This document shows positions 7,886 through 15,880 of a stretch of 20,868 bases of DNA, in pieces (the first letter of the stretch is position 1; every line of letters starts with the position of its first letter). The stretch covers positions 1-20,868 of the forward strand of contig JBOGGX010000106.1 of the NCBI GenBank assembly GCA_050744245.1, given 5' to 3'. A program made the position numbers and the translations under genes. Origin of the DNA: JBOGGX01 sp050744245. Its GTDB lineage: Bacteria > Actinomycetota > Acidimicrobiia > Acidimicrobiales > JBOGGX01. Below the pieces are notes generated by a model, which worked only from the letters and a program-made list of their open reading frames with translations, was not told the origin of the DNA and made no database searches.

Positions 7886-8525
7886 CACCGCCATCAGCCC
7901 GCCGGCCCCGGCCGTCGTCGACCACCGGGCGGACGGCGAGCACGGCGCTCATCCGCCGACCGCCCTCGGGGTCGCCAACGAGAAGCTCGGGATGTGGCTG
8001 TTCCTCGGCTCGGAGTGCCTGCTGTTCGGCGCCCTGATCTCGACCTACCTCCTCTACAAGAACCGGGTGCCACCGGACCAGGGGCCGACGCCCCACGACC
8101 TCTACGACATCCCGTTCACGTCGGTCAGCTCGTTCGTGCTGCTGATGAGCTCGCTCACCATGGTGCTGGCCGTGTCGGCGTTCCACCGCGACGACCATCA
8201 GCGGGGCCGCCTGTGGCTGGTGGCCACCGGGCTGCTGGGCGGGCTGTTCATCGCCGGCCAGGTCTACGAGTTCACCACCTTCGTGCGGGAGGGGATGGGC
8301 TACACGACCAACGTCGCCTCCAGCGCCTTCTACACGCTGACCGGCTTCCACGGTGTCCACGTGAGCGTCGGCATCCTCATCCTGATGTCGCTGGTGCTGC
8401 TGACCCTGCGGGGCCGGCTGCGCCCGGGCCGCGAGGCGGAGACGGTCGAGATCTGCGGGCTCTACTGGCACTTCGTCGACGTGGTCTGGATCCTCATCTT
8501 CACCGTCGTCTACCTGATCCCATGA
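7878..8525 (+). CDS. ctaE: Cytochrome c oxidase subunit III
   Basis: 215 residues with five predicted membrane helices, the short bacterial form lacking the first two helices of longer homologues. Typical sequences are GMWLFLGSECLLFGAL, a helix with QVYEF, TGFHGVHV and a final YWHFVDVVWI. The protein supports the stability and proton uptake of subunit I. The start is TTG at 7878, overlapping the ctaD stop by 8 nt, with AAGGAG 10 nt upstream. The N-terminus before ALGVANEKLG is low-complexity, and no better ATG or GTG start is seen. The stop overlaps the next gene by ATGA. Confidence 0.95.
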   Translation: MADTAISPPAPAVVDHRADGEHGAHPPTALGVANEKLGMWLFLGSECLLFGALISTYLLYKNRVPPDQGPTPHDLYDIPFTSVSSFVLLMSSLTMVLAVSAFHRDDHQRGRLWLVATGLLGGLFIAGQVYEFTTFVREGMGYTTNVASSAFYTLTGFHGVHVSVGILILMSLVLLTLRGRLRPGREAETVEICGLYWHFVDVVWILIFTVVYLIP

Positions 8526-8899
8526 CCACAGACACCGACATCAGTGAGCCGGCCGAGCCCGCCGAGCCGGCCGAGCAGGTCGAGCCGCCTGCGATCGACG
8601 ACCCGCACGCGACCCACGAGCGCACCCACCCGCCCGACAGCGAGTACATCAAGATCTTCCTCATCCTGGCGGCGATCACCGCGGCCGAGGTGGCCACCTA
8701 CTACGTCGACCTCGAGACGGGCTTCCTGCTGCTGCTGCTGCTCATCCCGATGATGATCGCCAAGTTCATCATCGTGGCCATGTTCTTCATGCACCTGCGC
8801 TACGACAGCAAGGTGTTCACCGCGGCGTTCGTCTTCGGCATCGTCCTGGCCGCCGGGGTGTACATCGTGGCCCTGGCGACCTTCAGGTTCTTCGGGTGA
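8522..8899 (+). CDS. ctaF: Cytochrome c oxidase subunit IV (prokaryotic small subunit)
   Basis: 125 residues. The N-terminal third is acidic and repetitive (PAEPAEPAEQ), probably cytoplasmic and disordered, and is followed by three hydrophobic helices. The segment IAKFIIVAMFFMHLRYDSK is the signature of the COX4 prokaryotic / CyoD-like family. The ATG overlaps the ctaE stop (ATGA), and the gene sits in the standard order after subunit III. The subunit helps to assemble or stabilise the CuB site of subunit I in related oxidases. Confidence 0.9.
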   Translation: MTTDTDISEPAEPAEPAEQVEPPAIDDPHATHERTHPPDSEYIKIFLILAAITAAEVATYYVDLETGFLLLLLLIPMMIAKFIIVAMFFMHLRYDSKVFTAAFVFGIVLAAGVYIVALATFRFFG

Positions 8900-8918
8900 C
8901 GGAGGAGCGCCGGGAGCC

Positions 8919-9881
8919 GTGACCGTCGCCACCGACATCGGGTTGGGTGCGCTCGACTGGCGGCCCCACCCGGAGGTCTGGTTGCTGTTGGCGGCGCTGG
9001 TCGGGTTGGCGTTCTACGCCGTCCGCGTCGTCGGCCCCAAGGCGGTGAACGACGGCTCGCCGATCGTCACCCGGCGCCAGACGGTGTCATTCTGGCTCGG
9101 CATCGCCGTGATCTGGGTGGCGGCCGACTGGCCCGTCCACGACGTGGGCGAGGAGTACCTCTACGCCATCCACATGGCCCAGCACCTGCTGCTGACCTTC
9201 GCCGCCCCACCGCTGTTTCTCTTGGCCACGCCCACCTGGCTGGCCCGCCTCGTCGTGGGCGGCGGCTGGTTCGGCGGGCGGGTGCTGCGGGTGCTGTGCC
9301 GGCCGGTCGTCGCCGGCGTGATCTTCAACGCGGCCATCGTGCTCACCCACTGGCCGGCCCTGGTCGACCTGGCCGTGCGGTCGGGCCCGGCCCACTACCT
9401 CATCCATCTGTTCCTGGTCGGGGCGTCGGTGCTGATGTGGATGCCCGTATGCGGGCCGCTGCCCGAGTACCGGCTGTCGCCTCCCGGCCAGATGCTCTAC
9501 CTGTTCCTCATGTCGGTCGTGCCCACCGTGCCTTCGGCCTGGCTGATCTTCGCCGAGGGCGTCGTGTACGAGGCCTATGACGGGTCGGATCGTCTGTTCG
9601 GCATCAGCGCCACCGACGACCAGCAGATTGCCGGGTTGACGATGAAGCTGCTGGGGGGCGGGTTCCTGTGGGGCATCATCGTGTACCTCTTCTTCAAGTG
9701 GGCGGCCGAGGAGGAACGGGCCGACCGGGCCGCGGTTCGGATCGTGTCGTCGGTGTCGCCGGCGGCTTCGGCGGCTTCGGAGCCGCCACCGTCCACTGTG
9801 GACGAGGAGGTGCTCACCTGGGATCAGGTCGAGGACGAGCTCCAACGCCTGGGCCCGGGCCCGTCCGACTCCACCCGCTGA
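8919..9881 (+). CDS. ctaG: caa3-type oxidase assembly factor CtaG-like membrane protein
   Basis: 320 residues with about seven membrane helices. HMAQHLLLTFAAPPLFLLATP, an intramembrane His-x2-x-His pattern followed by a proline-rich turn, is the signature of the CtaG_caa3 family. Members of this family are needed for caa3 oxidase formation in Bacillus and are thought to help with copper. Another conserved block is THWPALVDLAVRSG, with a His at the start of a helix. The C-terminus is a charged, Ser/Ala-rich tail. The GTG start is 19 nt after ctaF, with GGAGGAG 11 nt upstream. It is the last gene of the operon, consistent with the stem-loop just downstream. It is distinct from the unrelated Cox11-type CtaG. 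Confidence 0.88.
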   Translation: MTVATDIGLGALDWRPHPEVWLLLAALVGLAFYAVRVVGPKAVNDGSPIVTRRQTVSFWLGIAVIWVAADWPVHDVGEEYLYAIHMAQHLLLTFAAPPLFLLATPTWLARLVVGGGWFGGRVLRVLCRPVVAGVIFNAAIVLTHWPALVDLAVRSGPAHYLIHLFLVGASVLMWMPVCGPLPEYRLSPPGQMLYLFLMSVVPTVPSAWLIFAEGVVYEAYDGSDRLFGISATDDQQIAGLTMKLLGGGFLWGIIVYLFFKWAAEEERADRAAVRIVSSVSPAASAASEPPPSTVDEEVLTWDQVEDELQRLGPGPSDSTR

Positions 9882-9887
9882 CCGATT

Positions 9888-9930
9888 CTCGACGCAGTCA
9901 CGGTCGGAATTCGACCGCAGATGCGTCGAG
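9888..9930. terminator. Nested stem-loop between convergent genes
   Basis: The outer arms CTCGACGCA (9888-9896) and TGCGTCGAG (9922-9930) are perfect complements. The inner arms CGGTCG (9901-9906) and CGACCG (9912-9917) flank a GAATT loop. The structure sits in the 57 nt between the stops of ctaG (+) and the DUF2203 gene (-), so it could terminate both. No clear U-tract is present. Confidence 0.55.
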
Positions 9931-9938
9931 TTCGTGGT

Positions 9939-10304
9939 TCAGTCCGGCAGGGGGCGGCGACCGGCGAAGCCGTGCTCGGGGCGGTGGTACCAACCGAGCT
10001 CGGCGTCGCCCTCGAGCCAGCACAGGAGGGCGGGCTCGCCGTCGACCTCGCCGGGGAAGTCGAGCAGCAGCGGCGCCCACCCCTTGACCTCGATCCCCTG
10101 ACCCCGGAACCACGACAGCAGCTCGTCGAGCCTGGCCTCGAGCGCCTTGGCCTCGGCCCGCCCGCCGAGGGCCGACGGGACGCCTCGGGTCAGGTCCCCG
10201 GTCAGCTCGACCAGGTCGGCGCGGACGGCGATCACCCGGTCGGCATGGCTCCGGACCTCGGGGAGCATGGAGCGGGCATCGGCCAGGCTGAACGTGCGGG
10301 CCAC
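9939..10304 (-). CDS. DUF2203 family protein
   Basis: 121 residues, soluble. It begins with ARTFSLADARSMLPEV and ends with GWAPLLLDFPGEVDGEPALL, CWLEGDAELGWYHRPEHGFA and GRRPLPD. This pattern (LL.DFP, then LCW..G, then a W/YH...GF.GR.PL tail) is what I recognise as the DUF2203 domain, for which no biochemical function is known to me. The middle is a charged helical region with possible coiled-coil character. GTG 10304 is preferred because the protein then starts right at the conserved domain; GTG 10322 is an upstream alternative. It is divergent from serS with a 68-nt gap and convergent with ctaG. Confidence 0.8.
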   Translation of the reverse strand: MARTFSLADARSMLPEVRSHADRVIAVRADLVELTGDLTRGVPSALGGRAEAKALEARLDELLSWFRGQGIEVKGWAPLLLDFPGEVDGEPALLCWLEGDAELGWYHRPEHGFAGRRPLPD

Positions 10305-10360
10305 CCCAGCAGCGTGGCACACACACTGACCCGAGTCGGAGGTCGGGCGGCTGCCTCAGC

Positions 10361-10366
10361 TACCTT
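10361..10366 (+). promoter_or_regulatory. Putative leaderless -10 box for serS (TACCTT)
   Basis: TACCTT matches TAnnnT and ends 6 nt before the ATG of serS, so transcription would begin at or next to the A of ATG. No Shine-Dalgarno sequence is present, and the -35 region is not recognisable. Confidence 0.5.
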
Positions 10367-10372
10367 GCCCGG

Positions 10373-11680
10373 ATGCTCGACATCCGCCGCATCCGAGCCG
10401 AGCCCGCGGCCGTCCGCCGCGATCTGGCCCGGCGGGGCGACGCGTCATCGGTCGACGACCTCGACCGGGTGATCGAGCTCGACCGGCGTCAGCGGGAGCT
10501 GGCCGGCCGGCGCGACGACGTTCGGGCGCGGATCAGGCAGCTGTCACGCGAGGTCGGCGGGCTCCGCCGCGACGGGCGCACCGAAGAGGCCGAGGTGCTC
10601 CAGTCCGAGAGCCGGGCGCTCGGCGACCAGGTCAAGGCGCTCGATGCCGACCACGACGCCATCGCGGGGGAGGTGCGTGACCTGTTGCTCGGCATCCCCA
10701 ACACCCCGTCGCCCGACGCCCCCGACGGCGTCGGCGAGGCGGCCAACGTCGTGCTGCGCACCGAGGGGTTCGACCCAGACCGCTTCGGCCCGCACCAGCG
10801 AGTCCCGCACTGGGACATCGGCGCGGAGCTCGGCCTGCTCGACCTCGAGCGGGCCTCGAAGATCTCCGGGTCGATGTTCGCCATGTACCGGGGCTGGGGC
10901 GCCCGCCTGCTGCGGGGGTTGATCCAGCTGGCCCTCGACCGCAACATCGACGCCTACGAGGAGATTCGGCCGCCGACGCTGGTCCGCACCGAGACCATGG
11001 TGTCGACCGGCCATTTGCCCAAGTTCGCCGACGACGCCTATCACATCGAACGCGACGACCTGTGGGCCATCCCGACGGCCGAGGTGCCGCTCACCTCGAT
11101 CGGGCGGGACGAGATCTTCGACGAGCGCGAGCTGCCCCAGCGGTTCACCGCGTACACCCCGTCGTATCGCCGCGAGGCCGGGTCGGCGGGTCGGGACACC
11201 CGAGGGCTCCTGCGGGTCCACGAGTTCGACAAGGTCGAGCTGCTCGCCTATGCGGCCGACGCCGAGCAGGCCATCGCCTGCCAGGACGACGTCCTCGCCC
11301 GGGCCGAGTCGCTGCTGACCGACCTCGGGCTCGCCTACCGGGTGGTCGACCTGGCCGCCGGCGACCTGGGTGGTTCGGCCGCCCGCACATGGGACCTCGA
11401 GGCCTACGCCCCCGGGGTCGACCAGTGGCTCGAGGTGTCGTCGGTGTCGTGGTTCTCCGACTATCAGGGCCGGCGGGCCAACATCCGCTACCGCCCGAGC
11501 GACGGCAAGGGCAGGGAGTTCGTCCACACCGTCAACGGGTCGTGCCTGGGGTGGCCCCGGACCGTGGCCGCCCTCCTGGAGACCCACCGTCAGCCCGACG
11601 GCTCGATCCTGCTGCCCGAGGTGGTCCGGCCGTACCTCGGCGGGGCCGACCGCATCCCGGTGTCATCCTCCTCGTCGTGA
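10373..11680 (+). CDS. serS: Seryl-tRNA synthetase
   Basis: The enzyme charges tRNA-Ser (and tRNA-Sec where present) with serine. The 435-residue length is normal. The N-terminal tRNA-binding arm is the long charged helical hairpin at about residues 30-110. The class II catalytic core follows: motif 2 in YTPSYRREAGSAG...LLRVHEFDKVEL, and motif 3 in NGSCLGWPRTVAALLETH, followed by the LLPEVVRPYLGG end typical of SerRS. The stretch usually read as SSCSNxxDFQARR is SSVSWFSDYQGRR here, an altered form that keeps the RR and the following NIRYRP. The ATG start has a -10-like box 6 nt upstream. It converges on fur, with a hairpin between. Confidence 0.95.
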   Translation: MLDIRRIRAEPAAVRRDLARRGDASSVDDLDRVIELDRRQRELAGRRDDVRARIRQLSREVGGLRRDGRTEEAEVLQSESRALGDQVKALDADHDAIAGEVRDLLLGIPNTPSPDAPDGVGEAANVVLRTEGFDPDRFGPHQRVPHWDIGAELGLLDLERASKISGSMFAMYRGWGARLLRGLIQLALDRNIDAYEEIRPPTLVRTETMVSTGHLPKFADDAYHIERDDLWAIPTAEVPLTSIGRDEIFDERELPQRFTAYTPSYRREAGSAGRDTRGLLRVHEFDKVELLAYAADAEQAIACQDDVLARAESLLTDLGLAYRVVDLAAGDLGGSAARTWDLEAYAPGVDQWLEVSSVSWFSDYQGRRANIRYRPSDGKGREFVHTVNGSCLGWPRTVAALLETHRQPDGSILLPEVVRPYLGGADRIPVSSSSS

Positions 11681-11687
11681 ACTTCCC

Positions 11688-11732
11688 GTGGATCTTTCCC
11701 ATTCTTGGGAAGGATCCACCGAACATTCGCTC
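11688..11732 (-). repeat. Hairpin repeat copy 1, downstream of fur and serS
   Basis: Read on the minus strand, the element begins AGCGAATGTTCGGTGGAT, 11 nt after the fur stop, and folds into a stem with GTGGATC and GATCCAC as the outer arms (13-14 pairs, TTCT or AGAA loop). It matches copy 2 at 15881-15924 at 39 of 44 positions. Lying between the convergent serS and fur, it may act as a terminator for either. No U-tract follows on either strand. Confidence 0.7.
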
Positions 11733-11742
11733 AGGCGCCGCC

Positions 11743-12192
11743 TCAGCGGCAGTCGGCGCACCGGCCGACCAGGGCGAAGTGCTGGGCCTCGAGGTCGAAG
11801 TCGTGATCGCGGCGGAGCCGGCGCTCGAGCTGGTCGAGACTGCCGGCGGGCAGCTCGATGACCTCGCCGCAGACCCGGCAGACGGCGTGGTGGTGCGGCC
11901 GATCGGTGAGGTGATAGGTCGACGGACCGTGGCCCAGGTGGACATGGGACAACAGTCCGGCCGCCTCGAGCACTTCGAGGGTGCGGTAGATCGTCGACAG
12001 GTGGATGTCGGGGTACCGCTCCTGCACCCGGGCGGCCAGGTCCTCGGCGGTGAGGTGATCGCCGGGCGGCTCGAGCATGACGGTGAGGACCGCCCGCCGG
12101 GCGGTGGTGACCCGTCCGCCGCCGGCCCGAAGCCGGTCGAGGAGCCCTTCGAGCTCCCCTCGACCGTTGGTGCGGACGGTTCCCTTGGCCAC
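11743..12192 (-). CDS. Fur-family metal-dependent transcriptional regulator
   Basis: 149 residues, the usual Fur length. The N-terminal winged helix includes TARRAVLTVML, HLTAEDLA and STIYRTLEVLEAAGLL, the recognition-helix pattern. The dimerisation half has the metal-site motif HHHAVCRVCGEVIEL, with the CxxC structural zinc site, and a second C-x2-C at the very C-terminus (GRCADCR). Which metal or signal it senses (Fur, Zur or PerR type) cannot be decided here. GTG 12192 is chosen because a TACGCT -10 box ends exactly 7 nt upstream and the protein then has a normal N-terminus; an upstream in-frame GTG would add about 20 residues. It is divergent from the ABC transporter operon, with a 151-nt gap, so control of that operon is possible but unproven. 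Confidence 0.9.
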   Translation of the reverse strand: MAKGTVRTNGRGELEGLLDRLRAGGGRVTTARRAVLTVMLEPPGDHLTAEDLAARVQERYPDIHLSTIYRTLEVLEAAGLLSHVHLGHGPSTYHLTDRPHHHAVCRVCGEVIELPAGSLDQLERRLRRDHDFDLEAQHFALVGRCADCR

Positions 12193-12199
12193 CGTCGTG

Positions 12200-12205
12200 A
12201 GCGTA
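12200..12205 (-). promoter_or_regulatory. Putative leaderless -10 box for fur (TACGCT)
   Basis: TACGCT on the minus strand fits TAnnnT and lies 7 nt before the GTG at 12192. This is the spacing expected if transcription starts on the start codon. No Shine-Dalgarno sequence is seen. Confidence 0.45.
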
Positions 12206-12232
12206 ACCAGCGGCGTGGCCTCGGCCCCATGG

Positions 12233-12261
12233 TTGGTCTCGAACCGGCCCACGGCTAGGGT
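12233..12261 (+). promoter_or_regulatory. Putative promoter of the ABC transporter operon
   Basis: TTGGTC (12233-12238) and TAGGGT (12256-12261) are separated by 17 nt. The predicted start, near 12268, gives a leader of about 75 nt before the GTG of the ATPase gene. It overlaps the region upstream of the divergent fur promoter. The -35 match is only partial. Confidence 0.4.
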
Positions 12262-12343
12262 TCCGCTCGCGAAGACCCATCGAGGCGCGGTCGGGCCGCC
12301 GCCTCCACGACCTCCGGGGCTGCGCTCGCCGCAGGGGGGAGCC

Positions 12344-13501
12344 GTGTCACACCAAACCGAGCTCTCGTCGTCGGCCGCACCAACCGAGAACGACGCGCCC
12401 GCCGGGTCGGTGGCGATCCGGCTGCAGAACGTGGCCAAGCTGTTCCCGGGCTCGCCGCGTCCTGCGGTCACCGAACTGTCGCTGGACCTGCCGGCAGGCA
12501 GCCTCACCGCCGTGGTCGGCCCGTCCGGCTGCGGCAAGACGACCACCTTGAAGATGATCAATCGGCTCATCGAGCCCACCGGGGGAACCATCCTCGTCGG
12601 CGGTCGCGAGGCGACGAGCATGCCCGTGCACGAACTGCGCCGGGGCATCGGCTACGTCATCCAGCAGACGGGGTTGTTCCCGCACAAGACGATCTTCGAC
12701 AACATCGGAACCGTCCCCCGGCTCCTCGGCTGGGACAGGGGCCGTGTCCGCGAGCGCGTGCGGGAGCTGGTCGACCTGGTCGGGCTCGACCCGGAGATGC
12801 TCACCCGCTACCCGGCCGAGCTCTCGGGTGGACAGCAGCAGCGGGTCGGCGTGGCCCGGGCCCTGGCCGCCGATCCGCCCGTCCTGCTGATGGACGAGCC
12901 GTACAGCGCGGTCGACCCGATCGTCCGGGCTCGGTTGCAGGACGAACTCCTCGCCCTGCAGCACCGGGTGCACAAGACGATCGTTCTCGTGACCCACGAC
13001 ATCGACGAGGCCATCAAGCTGGCCGACCGCATCGCCATCCTCAACGTCGGTGGCATCCTCGAGCAGTTCGGCCCGCCGGCGGAACTGCTCCGCGACCCGG
13101 CCAACTCGTTCGTCGAGCAGTTCCTCGGCGAGGAGCGGGCGCTCAAGCGCATGGCCCTTTTGAAGGTCGGCGACGTGAAGCTCACCCGGGGGCCGGTGCT
13201 CGAGGTGGCCGCGACGGCCGACGAGGCGCGGGAGGTCATGGCCACCTATGGCATCGACTGGGTCGGCGTGCTCGACGGTGATCGGCTGCTCGGCTGGGTC
13301 AGGGCGGAGGATCTCGCCACGGTCGAGCGGTTGGGTGACGCCTCGACCGAGCGGTTCCGGGCCTGGGTCGACCCCGACACCCCCCTGCGCCAGGCCCTCG
13401 ACCTGATCGTCGATTCTCGGACACGGGTCGCCGTGGTGCTCGACGGCGAGCGCTACCTCGGCCTGCTGAGCGTCGAACAGATCGCCGAGGCGATGGAGTG
13501 A
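12344..13501 (+). CDS. Quaternary amine/glycine betaine-type ABC transporter ATPase with CBS domains
   Basis: 385 residues. The nucleotide-binding domain has Walker A GPSGCGKTT, a Q-loop (VIQQTGLFPH), the signature LSGGQQQR, Walker B VLLMDEP and the switch His in LVTHDIDEA. Its C-terminal third (about 270-385) reads as two CBS-like units (the VGVLDGDRLLGWV and VAVVLDGERYLGLL strands). This is the architecture of ProV, OpuCA and OsmV, which energise uptake of glycine betaine, choline or related osmolytes and use CBS domains to sense ionic strength or nucleotides. GTG 12344 follows a strong AGGGGGGAG Shine-Dalgarno sequence. It is the first gene of a four-gene operon ATPase-permease-permease-binding protein. 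The exact substrate is not shown by the sequence. Confidence 0.93.
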   Translation: MSHQTELSSSAAPTENDAPAGSVAIRLQNVAKLFPGSPRPAVTELSLDLPAGSLTAVVGPSGCGKTTTLKMINRLIEPTGGTILVGGREATSMPVHELRRGIGYVIQQTGLFPHKTIFDNIGTVPRLLGWDRGRVRERVRELVDLVGLDPEMLTRYPAELSGGQQQRVGVARALAADPPVLLMDEPYSAVDPIVRARLQDELLALQHRVHKTIVLVTHDIDEAIKLADRIAILNVGGILEQFGPPAELLRDPANSFVEQFLGEERALKRMALLKVGDVKLTRGPVLEVAATADEAREVMATYGIDWVGVLDGDRLLGWVRAEDLATVERLGDASTERFRAWVDPDTPLRQALDLIVDSRTRVAVVLDGERYLGLLSVEQIAEAME

Positions 13502-13505
13502 TGGC

Positions 13506-14195
13506 GTGACGCTCGCGGCGATCGTGGCCCAGGCCGACCCGGAACCGCTCATCGACTGGGGCTGGGTGTTCGACCACACCGACGACATCTGGGAGGCGAC
13601 GATCGAGCACCTGCGGCTGACGCTCATCGCCGTCGTCGTCGGCTTCCTGATCTCGCTGCCGCTGGCCATGATCGCCTTGCGGTACCGGCGGTCGTACGGG
13701 CCGCTCACCTGGGTGACCGGCATCCTCTACACCATTCCGAGCATCGCCCTGTTCGGCTTCCTGATCCCGATCACCGGACTGAGCACCACGACGGCCGAGA
13801 TCGCGCTGGTGAGCTACACCCTGCTCATCCTCCTGACCAACATCGTCGCCGGGGTCGACGGGGTCCCGGCGTCGGTCAAGGAAGCCGCCGACGGCATGGG
13901 GTTCACCCCCCGGCGGAGGTTCGTCGACGTCGACCTGCGGCTGGCGACCCCCGCCATGATCGCGGGTCTGCGGATCGCGACGGTGACCACGATCGGGCTG
14001 GTGACGGTGAGCGCCCTGGTCGGCTTTGGCGGGTACGGCAGCTTCATCGAGCAGGGCCGGGCCCGGGGCGACTTCTCGACACCCATCATGCTGGGGGCTG
14101 GCCTGTCGGTGCTCCTGGCCGCGGCCGCCGATCTCACCCTGGTGTTCGCCGAGTGGTTGATCACCCCATGGACGCACCGCCGGACGGCCCGCTGA
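13506..14195 (+). CDS. Betaine-type ABC transporter permease (first)
   Basis: 229 residues with about five or six membrane helices. The coupling-helix region VPASVKEAADGMGFTPRRRF, with the conserved E-A-A-x-G-M-G pattern of the OpuCB/OpuCD/ProW family, contacts the ATPase. The YTIPSIALFGFLIPI segment is also characteristic of these permeases. The start is GTG 13506, 4 nt after the ATPase stop, with GGAG 7 nt upstream. The next permease ATG overlaps its stop (TGATG). The two permeases probably form a heterodimer in the membrane. Confidence 0.9.
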   Translation: MTLAAIVAQADPEPLIDWGWVFDHTDDIWEATIEHLRLTLIAVVVGFLISLPLAMIALRYRRSYGPLTWVTGILYTIPSIALFGFLIPITGLSTTTAEIALVSYTLLILLTNIVAGVDGVPASVKEAADGMGFTPRRRFVDVDLRLATPAMIAGLRIATVTTIGLVTVSALVGFGGYGSFIEQGRARGDFSTPIMLGAGLSVLLAAAADLTLVFAEWLITPWTHRRTAR

Positions 14196-14932
14196 TGGAA
14201 GCGCTGTCGGAGTTCGTCGACCACATCACCGACCCGGCCAGCTGGTGGGGTGGTCGCGGGTTGATCCATCGCACGATAGAGCACCTGCGGGTCTCGCTCG
14301 TCTCCGTGGCCGTGGCGATCGCCATCGCCGTCCCTGCGGCCATGGCGCTCGGTCATGTCCGGCGCGGCGGGCTGCTGGCCAACGCGGTGGTGAACATCGG
14401 GCGCGCCGTGCCGTCGTTCGCCATCCTCGCCCTGCTCTTCCCGATCTCCCTGCGGTGGGGGCTGGGCCTCGGGTTCTGGCCCACGTTCGGGGCCATGGTG
14501 CTGCTCGCCATCCCGCCCATGTTCACCAACGCCTATACCGGCATCCGGGGGGTCGAGCCGAGCACCGTGGAGGCGGCTCGGGCCATGGGGATGCGGTCGA
14601 CCGAGGTGCTCTGGAAGGTCGAGGCGCCCAGCGCCCTCCCGCTCATCATCACCGGGGTCAGCGTGGCCGCGGTGCAGGTGGTGGCGACCGCCACCCTCGG
14701 CGGCTTCTTCGGGCTGAACTCGTTGGGGCTGTCGATCTTCGAAGGCTTCAGCCAGTCCGACGACGGCAAGCTCATCAGCGCGGCCGTGGTGGTCGCCATC
14801 CTCGCCATCCTCACCCAGGCCGGCTTCGCCTACTTCAGGCGGCGGGCCACGCCCTGGCTCGGCCATCGGCGGCCGAGCGTCGCGCCCGCCGAGGACGTTG
14901 AACTCCACGCGGTGACGACCGTTCCGACCTGA
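14195..14932 (+). CDS. Betaine-type ABC transporter permease (second)
   Basis: 245 residues with about five or six membrane helices. The coupling loop is VEPSTVEAARAMGMRSTEVL, again with the E-A-A-x-x-M-G pattern, and RAVPSFAILALLFPI corresponds to the helix before it. The ATG at 14195 overlaps the stop of the first permease; ATG 14168 is an upstream in-frame alternative that would overlap it by 28 nt. It is the second half of the predicted permease heterodimer of the OpuC/OsmVWXY type. The C-terminal tail is hydrophilic. Confidence 0.9.
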   Translation: MEALSEFVDHITDPASWWGGRGLIHRTIEHLRVSLVSVAVAIAIAVPAAMALGHVRRGGLLANAVVNIGRAVPSFAILALLFPISLRWGLGLGFWPTFGAMVLLAIPPMFTNAYTGIRGVEPSTVEAARAMGMRSTEVLWKVEAPSALPLIITGVSVAAVQVVATATLGGFFGLNSLGLSIFEGFSQSDDGKLISAAVVVAILAILTQAGFAYFRRRATPWLGHRRPSVAPAEDVELHAVTTVPT

Positions 14933-14950
14933 CACCGAAAGGAATCCCAC

Positions 14951-15874
14951 ATGAAGCGAACCCGGAAGCTGTCGCTCGCGCTGGTCGCCATCCTCGCCCT
15001 GGCCGGAGCGGCCTGCGGCGACGATGACGACGGTGGCGACGGCGACGCGGCCGACGGCCCGGCCATCTCGATCGGCGCCCAGGATTTCGGCGAGAGCGCC
15101 ATCTTGGCCGAGATCTACGCCCAGGGGCTGACCGCCAGCGGCTACGAGGCGACCATCCAGGCGGTCGGTGGCTTCCGCGACCTCCAGATGCCGGCCTTCG
15201 AGAGCGGCGACATCAACTTCGCCCCCGAGTACGCGGCGTCGATGCTCGAGTTCCTCAACGACTTCGCGGGCGAGGCCACGGCCGACGTCAACGAGACCGT
15301 CGGGTTGCTGCAGGGGTACCTCGACGACCTCGGTTTGACCGCCCTCGAGCCGTCCGAGGCGGTCGACACCAACGCGTTCGTCGTGACCCAGGAGACGGCC
15401 GACGACCTCGGCCTGGCCACCCTCAGCGACCTGGCGGCCAACGCCGACGGCCTCACGCTCGGCGCCCCCGCCGACTGCGAGACCAACGCGTTCTGCATCC
15501 CCGGGCTGCAGGACGTGTACGGCGCCGATCTGAGCGCCGGCTTCCAGGCCCTGGAGACGGGCGCCATCCCGGACGCCTTGGAGGCGGGCGCCATCGACGT
15601 CGCCCTGCTCTTCTCGACCAGCGCCGTCATCGCCGACCGGGGGTGGGTGCTGCTGGAGGACGACATGAGCATGCTCGCCGCCGACAACGTGGTGCCGGTG
15701 GTCAGCAACGACCTCCTCGACTTCTACGGCGACGAGTTCACCGGCCGCCTCAACGAGATCAGCGCCGCGCTCACGACCGAGAGCCTGACCGAGCTCAATC
15801 GCCTCTTCGAGATCGAACGAGAGGACGCCGAGGACATCGCCGCCGACTGGCTCGCCGACAACGACCTCGACTAG
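14951..15874 (+). CDS. Substrate-binding lipoprotein of the betaine-type ABC transporter
   Basis: 307 residues. A signal peptide ends in LAGAAC, giving a lipid-modified Cys at 22, followed by an acidic linker (GDDDDGGDGD). The binding fold starts SIGAQDFGESAILAEIYAQG, the beginning of OpuBC/OsmX/YehZ-type proteins. It continues with FESGDINFAPEYAASMLEFL (the EY segment after an acidic turn is typical) and a Cys pair in DCETNAFCIPGLQDVYG. The protein captures a quaternary amine or similar osmolyte outside the membrane and delivers it to the two permeases. A strong Shine-Dalgarno sequence, GAAAGGAA, lies 6 nt before the ATG. It is the last gene of the operon and is followed by a hairpin repeat. 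Confidence 0.9.
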   Translation: MKRTRKLSLALVAILALAGAACGDDDDGGDGDAADGPAISIGAQDFGESAILAEIYAQGLTASGYEATIQAVGGFRDLQMPAFESGDINFAPEYAASMLEFLNDFAGEATADVNETVGLLQGYLDDLGLTALEPSEAVDTNAFVVTQETADDLGLATLSDLAANADGLTLGAPADCETNAFCIPGLQDVYGADLSAGFQALETGAIPDALEAGAIDVALLFSTSAVIADRGWVLLEDDMSMLAADNVVPVVSNDLLDFYGDEFTGRLNEISAALTTESLTELNRLFEIEREDAEDIAADWLADNDLD

Positions 15875-15880
15875 CCGGAC

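Noticed and set aside
5786..7894. A 702-codon open frame on the minus strand opposite ctaD
   Set aside because: It is an Arg/Gly/His/Asp-rich, low-information translation typical of antisense frames in GC-rich DNA. ctaD on the plus strand has all conserved motifs.
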